Positions 6,123 through 12,428 of a stretch of 12,428 nt of DNA are shown piece by piece (positions within the stretch are counted from its first letter, which is position 1; every line of letters begins with the position of its first letter). This DNA comes from Bacillota bacterium (GTDB lineage Bacteria > Bacillota > Sulfobacillia > RBS10-35 > JAJYVN01): NCBI GenBank assembly GCA_021791995.1, contig JAJYVN010000058.1:1-12428 (forward strand), given 5' to 3'. The notes below the pieces were generated by a model. It was not told where the DNA came from, did not search any database, and saw only the letters and a program-made list of their open reading frames with translations. A program made the translations under genes and the position numbers.

Positions 6123-6389
6123 TTGGCGAAGACCATTTACGTCGGGAACCTTCCGTGGAGCGCAACCGAGGACGACCTTAATCAGCTTGTCTCGCAGCAT
6201 GCTACCGTCTTATCGGCTCGGGTCGCCACGGATCGGGAGACCGGCAGATCCCGTGGTTTCGGCTTCGTCGAGGTGGAGGACGATCAGTTGCAGGATGCGC
6301 TGGACGCTCTCCAGAATGTCGAGATGGGTGGGCGGTTGCTCACCATTAACGAAGCCCGTCCGCGGGAGCCACGCGGACCACGTCGATAG
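6123..6389 (+). CDS. Small RNA-binding protein with a single RRM domain
   Basis: An 88-residue protein consisting of one RNA recognition motif. RNP-2 is IYVGNL (residues 5-10) and RNP-1 is RGFGFVEV (44-51), with the expected aromatic residues Tyr6, Phe46 and Phe48. A short basic tail ends in PREPRGPRR. Bacterial single-RRM proteins of this size bind single-stranded RNA, are often cold-induced and resemble cyanobacterial Rbp proteins. The start is TTG at 6123, with AAGAAGGGG about ten bases upstream. The frame stays open much further upstream but has no start codon after the promoter at 5991-6020. It has its own promoter, a repeat-containing leader and a hairpin after its TAG stop. The role is inferred from the family only. 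Confidence 0.9.
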   Translation: MAKTIYVGNLPWSATEDDLNQLVSQHATVLSARVATDRETGRSRGFGFVEVEDDQLQDALDALQNVEMGGRLLTINEARPREPRGPRR

Positions 6390-6420
6390 ATGGCAAATGA
6401 TTCACGCCGAGAGAAGATTG

Positions 6421-6449
6421 AAACGAGGGCGGGAGCACCGCCCTCGTTT
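6421..6449 (+). terminator. Hairpin terminator or attenuator after the RRM gene
   Basis: AAACGAGGGCGG (6421-6432) and CCGCCCTCGTTT (6438-6449) form a perfect 12-bp stem with a five-base loop, 31 bases after the RRM stop. The arm ends in TTT but a longer T-run is missing. Only 30 bases separate it from the DUF815 start, too few for a normal promoter. It may therefore be a partial terminator that lets some transcript continue into the next gene. Confidence 0.65.
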
Positions 6450-6479
6450 GCATTCCCCTACCGATAGAACGGAGACGAA

Positions 6480-7754
6480 ATGGTGATATCCAACGACACA
6501 GCATTTCAGCCGAGGATCGCGGAAGCACTGCGCACCCTGCGCAGCTTGCACCTCTTCCAAACCGTCTTCCAGCACGGCGTGGGGCTGGCTTGGGCAAGGG
6601 CGCTCGAAGCCATGGATCGGAGGATACCAGCGGAGGCGGCGTCCGCCTATGGCGAGTGGTTTCACCGGTTGGCCGCATCGGGCTGGGAGGGGGACGGTTG
6701 GCGCGCCCAGCTTGCACAGGCTGTAGTCACCCACCGGAATCCCTTCACCCTCAGCGAAGCTCCGGGTGTTGGCCTGGCGGCAGCGGCAGCACATGATCTG
6801 GATCGGATCGAGACTCTGGCGGAACCAGCCTTGGTCGCGGCACTACGTCAAGCGCTTGCCGACGCGGGATACTCAAGCCTGCGCCCGACAGACCTGGGGA
6901 CACATCGGCCGAAAGGCTTCAGTGCTCAGCTGGTGGCAGCGAACGGTTGGGGCCGTTACGCGGATGCGATGCACGCCAGTGCGCGCCGCGCGGGGGTCGG
7001 GATTTCCGCGCACTGGGCCATGACCTGGGACGGTGAGCGCCGGCAGTTACGCCCCGTGCGGCATCCGGATATTCCGAATCCAGCCCTATTCGTTGGATAC
7101 GACTCACCACGTGCCCAGGTGACGCAGAATACGGAGCGGTTCCTCGCAGGTCTGCCCTGTAACGACGTGCTCCTCTATGGGGACCGTGGGACGGGCAAGT
7201 CGTCGACCGTCCGGTCCCTGCTCACCCCGTTCGGTGCGCGCGGTTTGCGCCTGGTGGAGGTCAGCCGTCATTGGCTCCGCGACCTTCCTTGGATCAACGA
7301 ACGCTTGGCGGAAGAGGCGCAACGCTTTATCGTCTTTGTTGACGACCTGTCCTTCGAGGCGGACGATGAAACGTACAAGGCGGCGAAGGCGGCACTCGAG
7401 GGTGGCCTGACCGCCCGCCCCTCCAATGTTCGGGTCTATGCCACGAGCAACCGCCGCCATTTGGTGCGCGAGCAATGGACGGATCGGCCTGACCCGGGGG
7501 ATCCACGGGCGAACGACGCGGTCGATGAATCACTGTCGTTAGCGGACCGGTTCGGGTTAACAGTGGTCTTCACGGCGCCGGACCAGGAACTCTTCCTGCG
7601 GATCGTGGCAGGTCTCTGTCAGCAGCGAGGACTTGGGGTGGACGAGACGGAACTGCGAGGTCCTGCCATTCGATGGGCCAAGTGGTACAATGGTGCCTCG
7701 GCCCGAAGCGCACGCCAATTCGTCGACGACTTGGAGGCGCGACTCCGCTTTTGA
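6480..7754 (+). CDS. DUF815-family AAA-type ATP-binding protein
   Basis: A 424-residue protein of the DUF815 family, of typical length. The N-terminal 200 or so residues are uncharacterised. The ATPase core contains PALFVGYDSPRAQVTQNT, the Walker A loop GDRGTGKSS (about 234-242), Walker B FIVFVDDLSFE (Asp288-Asp289), a sensor-like RVYATSNRRHLV and LADRFGLTVVF with a candidate arginine finger. The late segment RWAKWYNGASARSARQFVDD resembles a lid helix of AAA proteins. The start ATG 6480 is well placed after GGAG at 6471-6474. These are cytosolic ATPases of unknown role, distantly like DnaA/Cdc48-type AAA proteins. It may be read from the RRM promoter through the hairpin at 6421-6449. ATP binding is well supported; the biological task is not. 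Confidence 0.9.
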   Translation: MVISNDTAFQPRIAEALRTLRSLHLFQTVFQHGVGLAWARALEAMDRRIPAEAASAYGEWFHRLAASGWEGDGWRAQLAQAVVTHRNPFTLSEAPGVGLAAAAAHDLDRIETLAEPALVAALRQALADAGYSSLRPTDLGTHRPKGFSAQLVAANGWGRYADAMHASARRAGVGISAHWAMTWDGERRQLRPVRHPDIPNPALFVGYDSPRAQVTQNTERFLAGLPCNDVLLYGDRGTGKSSTVRSLLTPFGARGLRLVEVSRHWLRDLPWINERLAEEAQRFIVFVDDLSFEADDETYKAAKAALEGGLTARPSNVRVYATSNRRHLVREQWTDRPDPGDPRANDAVDESLSLADRFGLTVVFTAPDQELFLRIVAGLCQQRGLGVDETELRGPAIRWAKWYNGASARSARQFVDDLEARLRF

Positions 7755-7777
7755 CGCGATTGGAATTGGGTTATTCT
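7751..7777 (+). promoter_or_regulatory. Possible promoter of the glycosyltransferase gene
   Basis: TTGACG (7751-7756) overlaps the DUF815 stop codon, and TATTCT (7772-7777) follows after a short 15-base spacer. If used, transcription would start near 7784, downstream of the GTG at 7779. It would then require the later start at 7863. The short spacing makes this weak. Confidence 0.25.
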
Positions 7778-7778
7778 A

Positions 7779-9392
7779 GTGCGGCGGCCACACTTCAACA
7801 CCCGCCAGGGAGAGGACGGGAGAATCATCACCAGCGATGCGACCCCTGGGAGTCCGACGAGCGTGCGACCAAAGCTATGGCAACGCGACTACTTCTGGCT
7901 CGCCTTGATCGTCGTCTTCGCAGCGGCACTGCGTTGCTACAACATCCGGGTGCCATTCATCGATACGTCGGACTGGCGGCAGACAGACACCGCCACCATT
8001 GCCTACTTTTACTATCACTACGGCATCGCCCTGTTGCATCCGCAACTCTGGCATGACGGTCCGGGTCCTGATTATACCCAGCTCGAGTTCCAGGTCTCTC
8101 CGGCGGTTGCAGCCCTGTTGGCCCATCTCTTCGGTTATAGCGACGTCCTCTTGCGAGCCGTGGCCATCGCCTTTTACTCCCTCTCCACCGTCCCACTCTG
8201 GTCACTGATACGACGCCACTTCGGGGGGCGTGCGGCCCTCTGGGCCGCCCTCTGCTACGCGGTCCTTCCCGTCGGTATCTACTTTGGTCGGGCCTTTCAG
8301 CCGGAGCCGGCCATGCTGTTCTGCGGAACCCTGGCCCTCTGGGCCACGGACCGCTTCGGTGAACGCGGCGGAATCATCCGCTACCTTTTCGCCGTGGCAG
8401 CACTCTCCCTCGCGGTTTTAGCCAAGCTACCCAATGCCATGATCTTGCTGCCGGCTGTGCTCTTGGCCTACCAGAAGCAGCTGTGGAACTGGCGGGAGAT
8501 GCTCCGCATCGGTCGCGTGATCGCGATGGGTTTTCTCGCCCTGTTGCCAGCCGCCATCGCCGCCGCCTATACGCTGGTAGAGGGACGCATCGCCGGTGCG
8601 CAGAGCGGGGGATCGGAGTATGTGAAGTTCATTGTTACGTCGCTGCCCGAGAGCTACATCGCAGGCAGCGCGAGCCTCGTGCACCTCGTGTGGCACAACA
8701 TCGGCGGCATGGCGATTACGCCCGCTGGCGGCATCCTGGCCTTGATCGGGCTTGGCGCCCTCGTGCGGCGCCGCGGATCCGCGTGGGTCTGGGGCTGGGG
8801 CTTCGCCATCCTCTTGTATGGCGTGGTCGTTCTCCGGGTCATCCGCTTCCAGTATTACCTGATGCCGATCCTCCCCTGGCTCGCGCTCCTGATGGGTGTC
8901 GGCATCTCCGCTGTGATCGGTGCGGCGGAGCGGTTGCCGGCCGTACGCTGGCGGGTGATTGGCCCCGTCATCGCTGTTTGCGCGGTCGCCTCCATCCTTG
9001 CGGGCGGCCTTTTCGAGATCCAGGGCTACTGGCCCCCCTACTGGCCCTGGTACTATCTCGGTCTGTTCGTTCGGGACCATACCCCCGTGGGCGTCACGTT
9101 GGCGACGACCAACACCTATAACCCCACCGTGCTCTATTATGCGCAGCGCCACGGGTTCCGGAATGACCTGCTCCCCCTGGAAACCCTCCAGTCCGACATG
9201 GAGGGGGGCGCGACCTACCTCCTCGATGAGGGTGGGATCTCGTCCTGCCTTGCGGACTACCTGACCGCCACCTTCCCCCACTGGTACTCCGAGGGGGATA
9301 TCCTCTTTGAACTTGCGGGGAGTGGGGTTTCACCATCCCTCACGACCGCACTTGAGCGAGGCACGGCACCACAGCTGGCCGGTTGCTCCTAA
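7779..9392 (+). CDS. PMT-like (GT-C fold) membrane glycosyltransferase
   Basis: A 537-residue polytopic membrane protein with roughly ten hydrophobic segments, the first near residues 38-53. It has the layout of dolichyl-phosphate-mannose/ArnT-type glycosyltransferases. The first external loop holds the family-like motif DTSDWRQTDTATIAYFYYHY, where an acidic residue acts in catalysis. FGRAFQPEPAMLF is another recurrent motif. The C-terminal 120 residues form a soluble, probably external, domain. Such enzymes move a sugar from a polyprenyl-phosphate carrier to lipid, protein or cell-wall glycan on the outer face of the membrane. GTG 7779 gives the longest frame but has no good ribosome site. 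GTG 7863, with GGGAG ten bases upstream, removes 28 poorly hydrophobic residues and may be the true start. Acceptor and donor are unknown. Confidence 0.85.
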   Translation: MRRPHFNTRQGEDGRIITSDATPGSPTSVRPKLWQRDYFWLALIVVFAAALRCYNIRVPFIDTSDWRQTDTATIAYFYYHYGIALLHPQLWHDGPGPDYTQLEFQVSPAVAALLAHLFGYSDVLLRAVAIAFYSLSTVPLWSLIRRHFGGRAALWAALCYAVLPVGIYFGRAFQPEPAMLFCGTLALWATDRFGERGGIIRYLFAVAALSLAVLAKLPNAMILLPAVLLAYQKQLWNWREMLRIGRVIAMGFLALLPAAIAAAYTLVEGRIAGAQSGGSEYVKFIVTSLPESYIAGSASLVHLVWHNIGGMAITPAGGILALIGLGALVRRRGSAWVWGWGFAILLYGVVVLRVIRFQYYLMPILPWLALLMGVGISAVIGAAERLPAVRWRVIGPVIAVCAVASILAGGLFEIQGYWPPYWPWYYLGLFVRDHTPVGVTLATTNTYNPTVLYYAQRHGFRNDLLPLETLQSDMEGGATYLLDEGGISSCLADYLTATFPHWYSEGDILFELAGSGVSPSLTTALERGTAPQLAGCS

Positions 9393-9398
9393 CATAGA

Positions 9399-9423
9399 GG
9401 GGCCACTCGTAGCGAGGGGCCCC
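9399..9423. terminator. Hairpin between convergent glycosyltransferase and icd genes
   Basis: GGGGCC (9399-9404) pairs with GGCCCC (9418-9423). CTCG (9406-9409) pairs with CGAG (9413-9416) around a three-base loop, with one A-G mismatch between the two parts. It lies six bases after the glycosyltransferase stop and 20 bases beyond the icd stop on the other strand. It could therefore serve both transcripts. No T-run follows on either side. Confidence 0.55.
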
Positions 9424-9443
9424 CGCACCGCTTCCCTTGATCC

Positions 9444-10700
9444 TCAGGCACGCAGTCGGGAGATCACCGCGTCCCCATAGGCCGAAGTGGAGACCTCGTG
9501 CGCGTCGGGGTTGCCGCGCGCCAGATCATAGGTGACGGTACCAGCGGCAATCGTCTCTTCCATCGCCCGTATGATCGCATCGGCAGCCTCCTGCCACCCC
9601 AGATACTACAGCATCATCACGCCCGAGAGAACGACCGATCCTGGGTTGACCTTGTCCAGATTCGCATACTTCGGTGCCGTTCCATGGGTAGCCTCGAAGA
9701 CCGCATGCCCATCCCCAATGTTGGCGCCAGGAGCCATCCCGATACCACCCACGCTGGCCGCGGCCGCGTCGGACAGATAGTCACCGTTGAGGTTAGGTGT
9801 CGCAAGCACCGAATGCTCGCGTGGCCGCAACAACAGGTGTTGGAACATGATATCCGCGATCGAGTCCTGCATCAGGAGTTTTCCTTCCGGGACGCGCCCG
9901 CCAAAGGTGCGTTGCACCTCATCCCAGGTCACGACGCGATCGCGAAACTCCGTGGTGGCCACCTCGTAGCCCCAGTCGCGAAAGGCGCCCTCGGTATATT
10001 TCATGATGTTACCCTTGTGCACCAGTGTGACACTGGGGCGACCGTGATCCAACGCATATTGAATAGCCTTGCGCACCAAACGTTTGGAGCCAAACTGGCT
10101 GATGGGCTTGATCCCGATGCCCGCATCCGGCCGGATCGTGATCTTGTGATCGGCGAGGAAGGCGCGGAGCTCCGCGGCGCCCGTGCTCTCGGCGGGCCAC
10201 TCGATCCCCGCGTAGATATCCTCCACGTTCTCGCGAAAAATCACGATGTTGACGTCCTGCGGGCGCTTGACGGGGGACGGCACCCCTGGGAAGTAGCGGA
10301 TCGGACGAACACATGCGTATAAGTCCAGCTCTTGGCGAAGCGTTACGTTGAGGCTGCGGAAGCCCCCGCCGACGGGCGTCGTGAGCGGCCCCTTGATCGC
10401 GACACGATGCTCCCGAATCGTGGCAACCGACTCTGCGGGAAGCATGGTTCCCAAGCGCTGATGGGCCTTCTCGCCCGCATAGACCTCCAGCCAGGCGATG
10501 CCGCGCCGCGAGCCGTAGGCTGCCTGGACGGCGGCGTCCAATACCCGCACCGAGGCCCGCCAAATATCTGGTCCGGTTCCATCCCCTTCGATGAAGGGAA
10601 CGATGGGCCGATCAGGGACCTGAAGGGCCCCCCCACGATACTCGATCCGTTCCGCACCCTCCAGGTGCGGTTGGCGCGACGCTTCTTTGGTATTTGCCAC
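9444..10700 (-). CDS. icd: NADP-dependent isocitrate dehydrogenase, interrupted by an in-frame TAG
   Basis: Oxidatively decarboxylates isocitrate to 2-oxoglutarate in the TCA cycle, in the cytosol. The frame is 418 codons of family sequence with a TAG at codon 365 (9606-9608). Before it are PFIEGDGTGPDIW, the substrate motif RSLNVTLRQELDLYACVRPI, IFRENVEDIYAGIEW, the LVHKGNIMKYTEGAF segment, DSIADIMFQ, NLNGDYLSD and HGTAPKY. The Lys-Tyr of the last motif is typical of NADP-specific enzymes. After the stop the frame continues YLGWQEAADAIIRAMEETIA and TVTYDLAR to a natural TGA at 9444-9446. The Tyr and Arg of TYDLAR correspond to E. coli residues that hold the NADP 2'-phosphate, so truncation should damage activity. 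Relatives have Glu here (MMLEYLGW), so GAG to TAG explains it. Start is GTG 10700 with GGAG eight bases upstream. Whether the stop is real or a sequence error cannot be decided here. Confidence 0.9.
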
Positions 10701-10830
10701 ATCATACGCTCCGTTCCGTTTGAAATTTGCGCAGGACTGGACGTCCGGCGCAGGTCGGCGGGTAGGGATACCGCACGCTCACCCATCTTCGGACAAGGGT
10801 GTCGGATGCGCAAGTCATTCAACAAAGCAT

Positions 10831-11868
10831 CTAGAGAAGGAACATAGCATCCCCGAGGCTGTAAAAGCGGTAGCCGAGGCGCAGAGCCTCCTGATAGGCC
10901 GCAAGGATCCGCTCTCGGCCGGCAAAGGCCGCGACCAGCATGAGTAGCGTGCTGCGCGGCAGATGAAAATTGGTGAGGAGGGCATCGATGCCAGTAAATT
11001 GGTGACCGGATCGAATAAAGAGTTCCGTCCACCCAGAACCGGCCCGAGGGATGCCATCCGCCCCTGTCTGCGTTTCAAGGACCCGGGTTACCGTCGTACC
11101 CACCGCCACCACCCGCCCACCACGCAAACGCGTCCGCTGGATGGCAAGGGCAGCCTCCGCGCCAAGCTCGAACCACTCCTGGTGCATACGGTGCTCTGCG
11201 ATCCGTTCGGCATGGACCGGCCGGAAGGTGCCAGCGCCCACATGCAACGTCAGATACTCCTGCGCTACGCCATGCGCTGCAAGCGTCCGCAGAAGCTCGG
11301 GAGTGAAGTGGAGCCCGGCGGTGGGTGCGGCGACCGACCCTTCGCGTTTGGCATAAACGGTCTGATAGCGCTCGCCGTCCTCTAGAGGCCTCTTGATGTA
11401 TGGGGGAAGGGGTAGCTGACCATAGTCGTCCAGAAGCCGCAGGACCTCCGAGGTGTCGGCCACCCCATCGAAGCAGACGTCGAATTCGCCCCCGTCATAC
11501 TTCCGGCGCACCGACAGTGTCGGTGCGTCCCCGCTCGTGCCGATCCGCTGCTCGGAACCGAGAAGCGTCAGGCGTTCCCCGACCTGGAGGCGCGCCGATC
11601 GGCGGATCAGGGCCGCCCAAACGCCCGGCGCTCCACCGCTCGGGTGCAACACCAGCACTTCTACCTGTCCGCCACTCGGCCGAATGGCGTGCAGACGGGC
11701 GGGAATCACCCGCGTATCATTCAGGACGAGCAGATCGCCGGCTCGCAGGATCCCCGGGAGGTCGCGAACATGGCGATGATCGATGGTTCCGCTCTGCCGA
11801 TCAAGGACCAATAGCCGCGCGGCCGTCCGGTCCGCAAGAGGCGTTTGGGCGATGCACTCAGGGGGCAA
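10831..11868 (-). CDS. queA: S-adenosylmethionine:tRNA ribosyltransferase-isomerase
   Basis: QueA moves the ribosyl part of S-adenosylmethionine onto 7-aminomethyl-7-deazaguanine in tRNA to form epoxyqueuosine. This is the step before the last in queuosine synthesis. Visible family motifs are PPECIAQTPLADR, GDLLVLNDTRVIPARL, DDYGQLPLPPYIKR, ERYQTVYAKREGSVAAPTAG with LHFT, LHVGAGTFRPV, RVVAVGTTVTRVLE, TNFHLPRSTLLMLVAAFAG and the end YRFYSLGDAMFLL, stopping at TAG. TTG 11868 is the only conventional start in this frame. However, it would remove the conserved DFDYALPPE stretch, whose first residues lie just upstream to about 11883. The frame is open back to a TAG at 12064 but has no ATG, GTG or TTG there. 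The real start was probably at about 11894 (see separate entry). It precedes icd on the same strand by 130 bases. Confidence 0.92.
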   Translation of the reverse strand: MPPECIAQTPLADRTAARLLVLDRQSGTIDHRHVRDLPGILRAGDLLVLNDTRVIPARLHAIRPSGGQVEVLVLHPSGGAPGVWAALIRRSARLQVGERLTLLGSEQRIGTSGDAPTLSVRRKYDGGEFDVCFDGVADTSEVLRLLDDYGQLPLPPYIKRPLEDGERYQTVYAKREGSVAAPTAGLHFTPELLRTLAAHGVAQEYLTLHVGAGTFRPVHAERIAEHRMHQEWFELGAEAALAIQRTRLRGGRVVAVGTTVTRVLETQTGADGIPRAGSGWTELFIRSGHQFTGIDALLTNFHLPRSTLLMLVAAFAGRERILAAYQEALRLGYRFYSLGDAMFLL

Positions 11869-11889
11869 TGCGTAGTCGAAGTCTCGGGT

Positions 11890-11908
11890 GCGATCCTCGT
11901 TACTCTCC
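11890..11908 (-). promoter_or_regulatory. Ribosome site and probably lost start codon of queA
   Basis: On the minus strand GGAGAG (11908-11903) is followed eight bases later by AT (11894-11893), then CGC ACC CGA GAC TTC GAC TAC. Inserting a single G after AT would give ATG CGC ACC, that is MRTRDFDYALPPE. That is exactly the usual QueA beginning, at ideal distance from the ribosome site. As written, the start codon is missing. A one-base deletion, real or a sequence error, is the simplest reading. Confidence 0.6.
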
Positions 11909-12063
11909 GTGACCTTCTCCGTCCCAACCGTCCACGCAAGGATGCGCAGAAACTTCAGTGGAATGTTCGCGGCCGCCGCCAGCGGGACCCCACCCGCATC
12001 TACGAAAGATGCAGATGAAGTGCGACCAAGTTCGGGACGCCTCCCAAAATCCCTTCCCCGTCC

Positions 12064-12428
12064 CTACGATCCACCCTTGTTTGCTGCGACTCCCCCACCC
12101 GCGTGGTTGGCTCTCGAGCCGCGGCTGCTGGACGACGCGTCATGCGTAGCTCCAGCGCTTTGGGCCGGCCCAAGACGCAAAGGGAGCCCCACGCTCTTCG
12201 GGCTCGCAGAAGGGCTGTGACCGGTTGTCGCGGTATTGGATCCTGGGCCGGGCGGCTTCCCGACGGTCGCATCCCGTAGGCCGCTCTGCCCCACGGAACG
12301 ACCACTGCCTGCCCCCGCGCTACCCCCTGCGGAGTAATGGCTGGACGTGGAGGACGATGCCTCGTTCACCGCCGGCGGGCTCGTCCTTTCCGAAGACGTC
12401 TTGGTCGCGAGGGACGAAAAAATCGAGC
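12064..12428 (-). CDS. Ser/Gly/Ala-rich C-terminal tail of an unknown protein (partial)
   Basis: The only minus-strand frame open to the window edge runs to a TAG at 12064-12066, about 120 codons. It reads TSSERTSPPAVNEASSSTSS, then a stretch rich in Gly, Ala and Ser. The first 30 or so codons strongly prefer G or C at the third position, as real genes here do; the bias weakens later. The composition suggests a disordered or extracellular tail, as seen at the ends of some penicillin-binding or secreted proteins. No domain can be recognised and the start is outside the window. It lies upstream of queA in the same direction. It could be spurious. Confidence 0.35.
   Translation of the reverse strand, partial: SIFSSLATKTSSERTSPPAVNEASSSTSSHYSAGGSAGAGSGRSVGQSGLRDATVGKPPGPGSNTATTGHSPSASPKSVGLPLRLGPAQSAGATHDASSSSRGSRANHAGGGVAANKGGS

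Noticed and set aside
5823..6389. A 188-residue version of the RRM protein with a long N-terminal extension
   Set aside because: The extension would begin upstream of the strong promoter and overlaps the transposon end. The RRM fold is complete from the TTG at 6123.
7..9608. Reassignment of TAG as a sense codon, suggested by in-frame TAG in tnpA and icd
   Set aside because: TAG also ends the RRM gene just before a hairpin and ends queA exactly at the family's C-terminus, so it works as a normal stop here.
11888..12220. Plus-strand open frame of 110 codons opposite the queA start
   Set aside because: It overlaps the conserved queA N-terminus antisense, has no ribosome site I can see and a low-complexity translation; probably a GC-rich shadow.

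Overview
The window looks like a piece of a moderately GC-rich bacterial chromosome. Coding frames are GC-biased at third positions, and GTG and TTG starts occur. The gene content (Tat-type solute-binding lipoprotein, LacI regulator, DUF815 ATPase, small RRM protein, GT-C glycosyltransferase, NADP isocitrate dehydrogenase, QueA) would fit Chloroflexota/Thermomicrobia-like thermophiles, but no marker fixes the phylum. This is an impression, not a classification.

Layout. 1-99 (minus): N-terminus of an IS607-family serine recombinase (tnpA), cut by the window edge and carrying an in-frame TAG. 100-4610: an accessory carbohydrate module. It comprises a sugar ABC-transporter binding lipoprotein (minus), a divergent regulatory region, a LacI-family repressor (plus) and a cytosolic type I sulfatase (plus) with an intact C-x-P-x-R formylglycine motif. 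About 4630-5838 (minus): a badly decayed tnpB broken by many frameshifts, with a probable omega-RNA fossil at its 3' end. About 5990-6450: a well-formed promoter, a roughly 95-nt leader, a TTG-started RRM RNA-binding protein and a 12-bp GC-rich hairpin. 6480-7754: DUF815 AAA-type ATPase. 7779-9392: multi-spanning PMT-like glycosyltransferase, followed by a hairpin between convergent genes. 9444-10700 (minus): icd, complete except for one in-frame TAG. 10831-about 11894 (minus): queA, complete except that its normal start codon seems lost. 12064-12428 (minus): a Ser/Gly/Ala-rich C-terminal tail running off the window.

How the parts fit. The binding protein, LacI protein and sulfatase form a plausible regulated unit for taking up a sulfated sugar and desulfating it inside the cell. 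Permease genes would be expected downstream of the binding protein, but the transposon fragment lies there instead, so the transporter may be orphaned. The right half is core metabolism and housekeeping.

No obviously new multi-gene system (defence, CRISPR, secondary metabolism) is visible. The most informative oddities are the tnpB/omega-RNA fossil, leaderless-looking promoters on both transposon genes, and single-base lesions in two otherwise intact housekeeping genes (icd, queA). Those lesions are either sequence errors or real decay.
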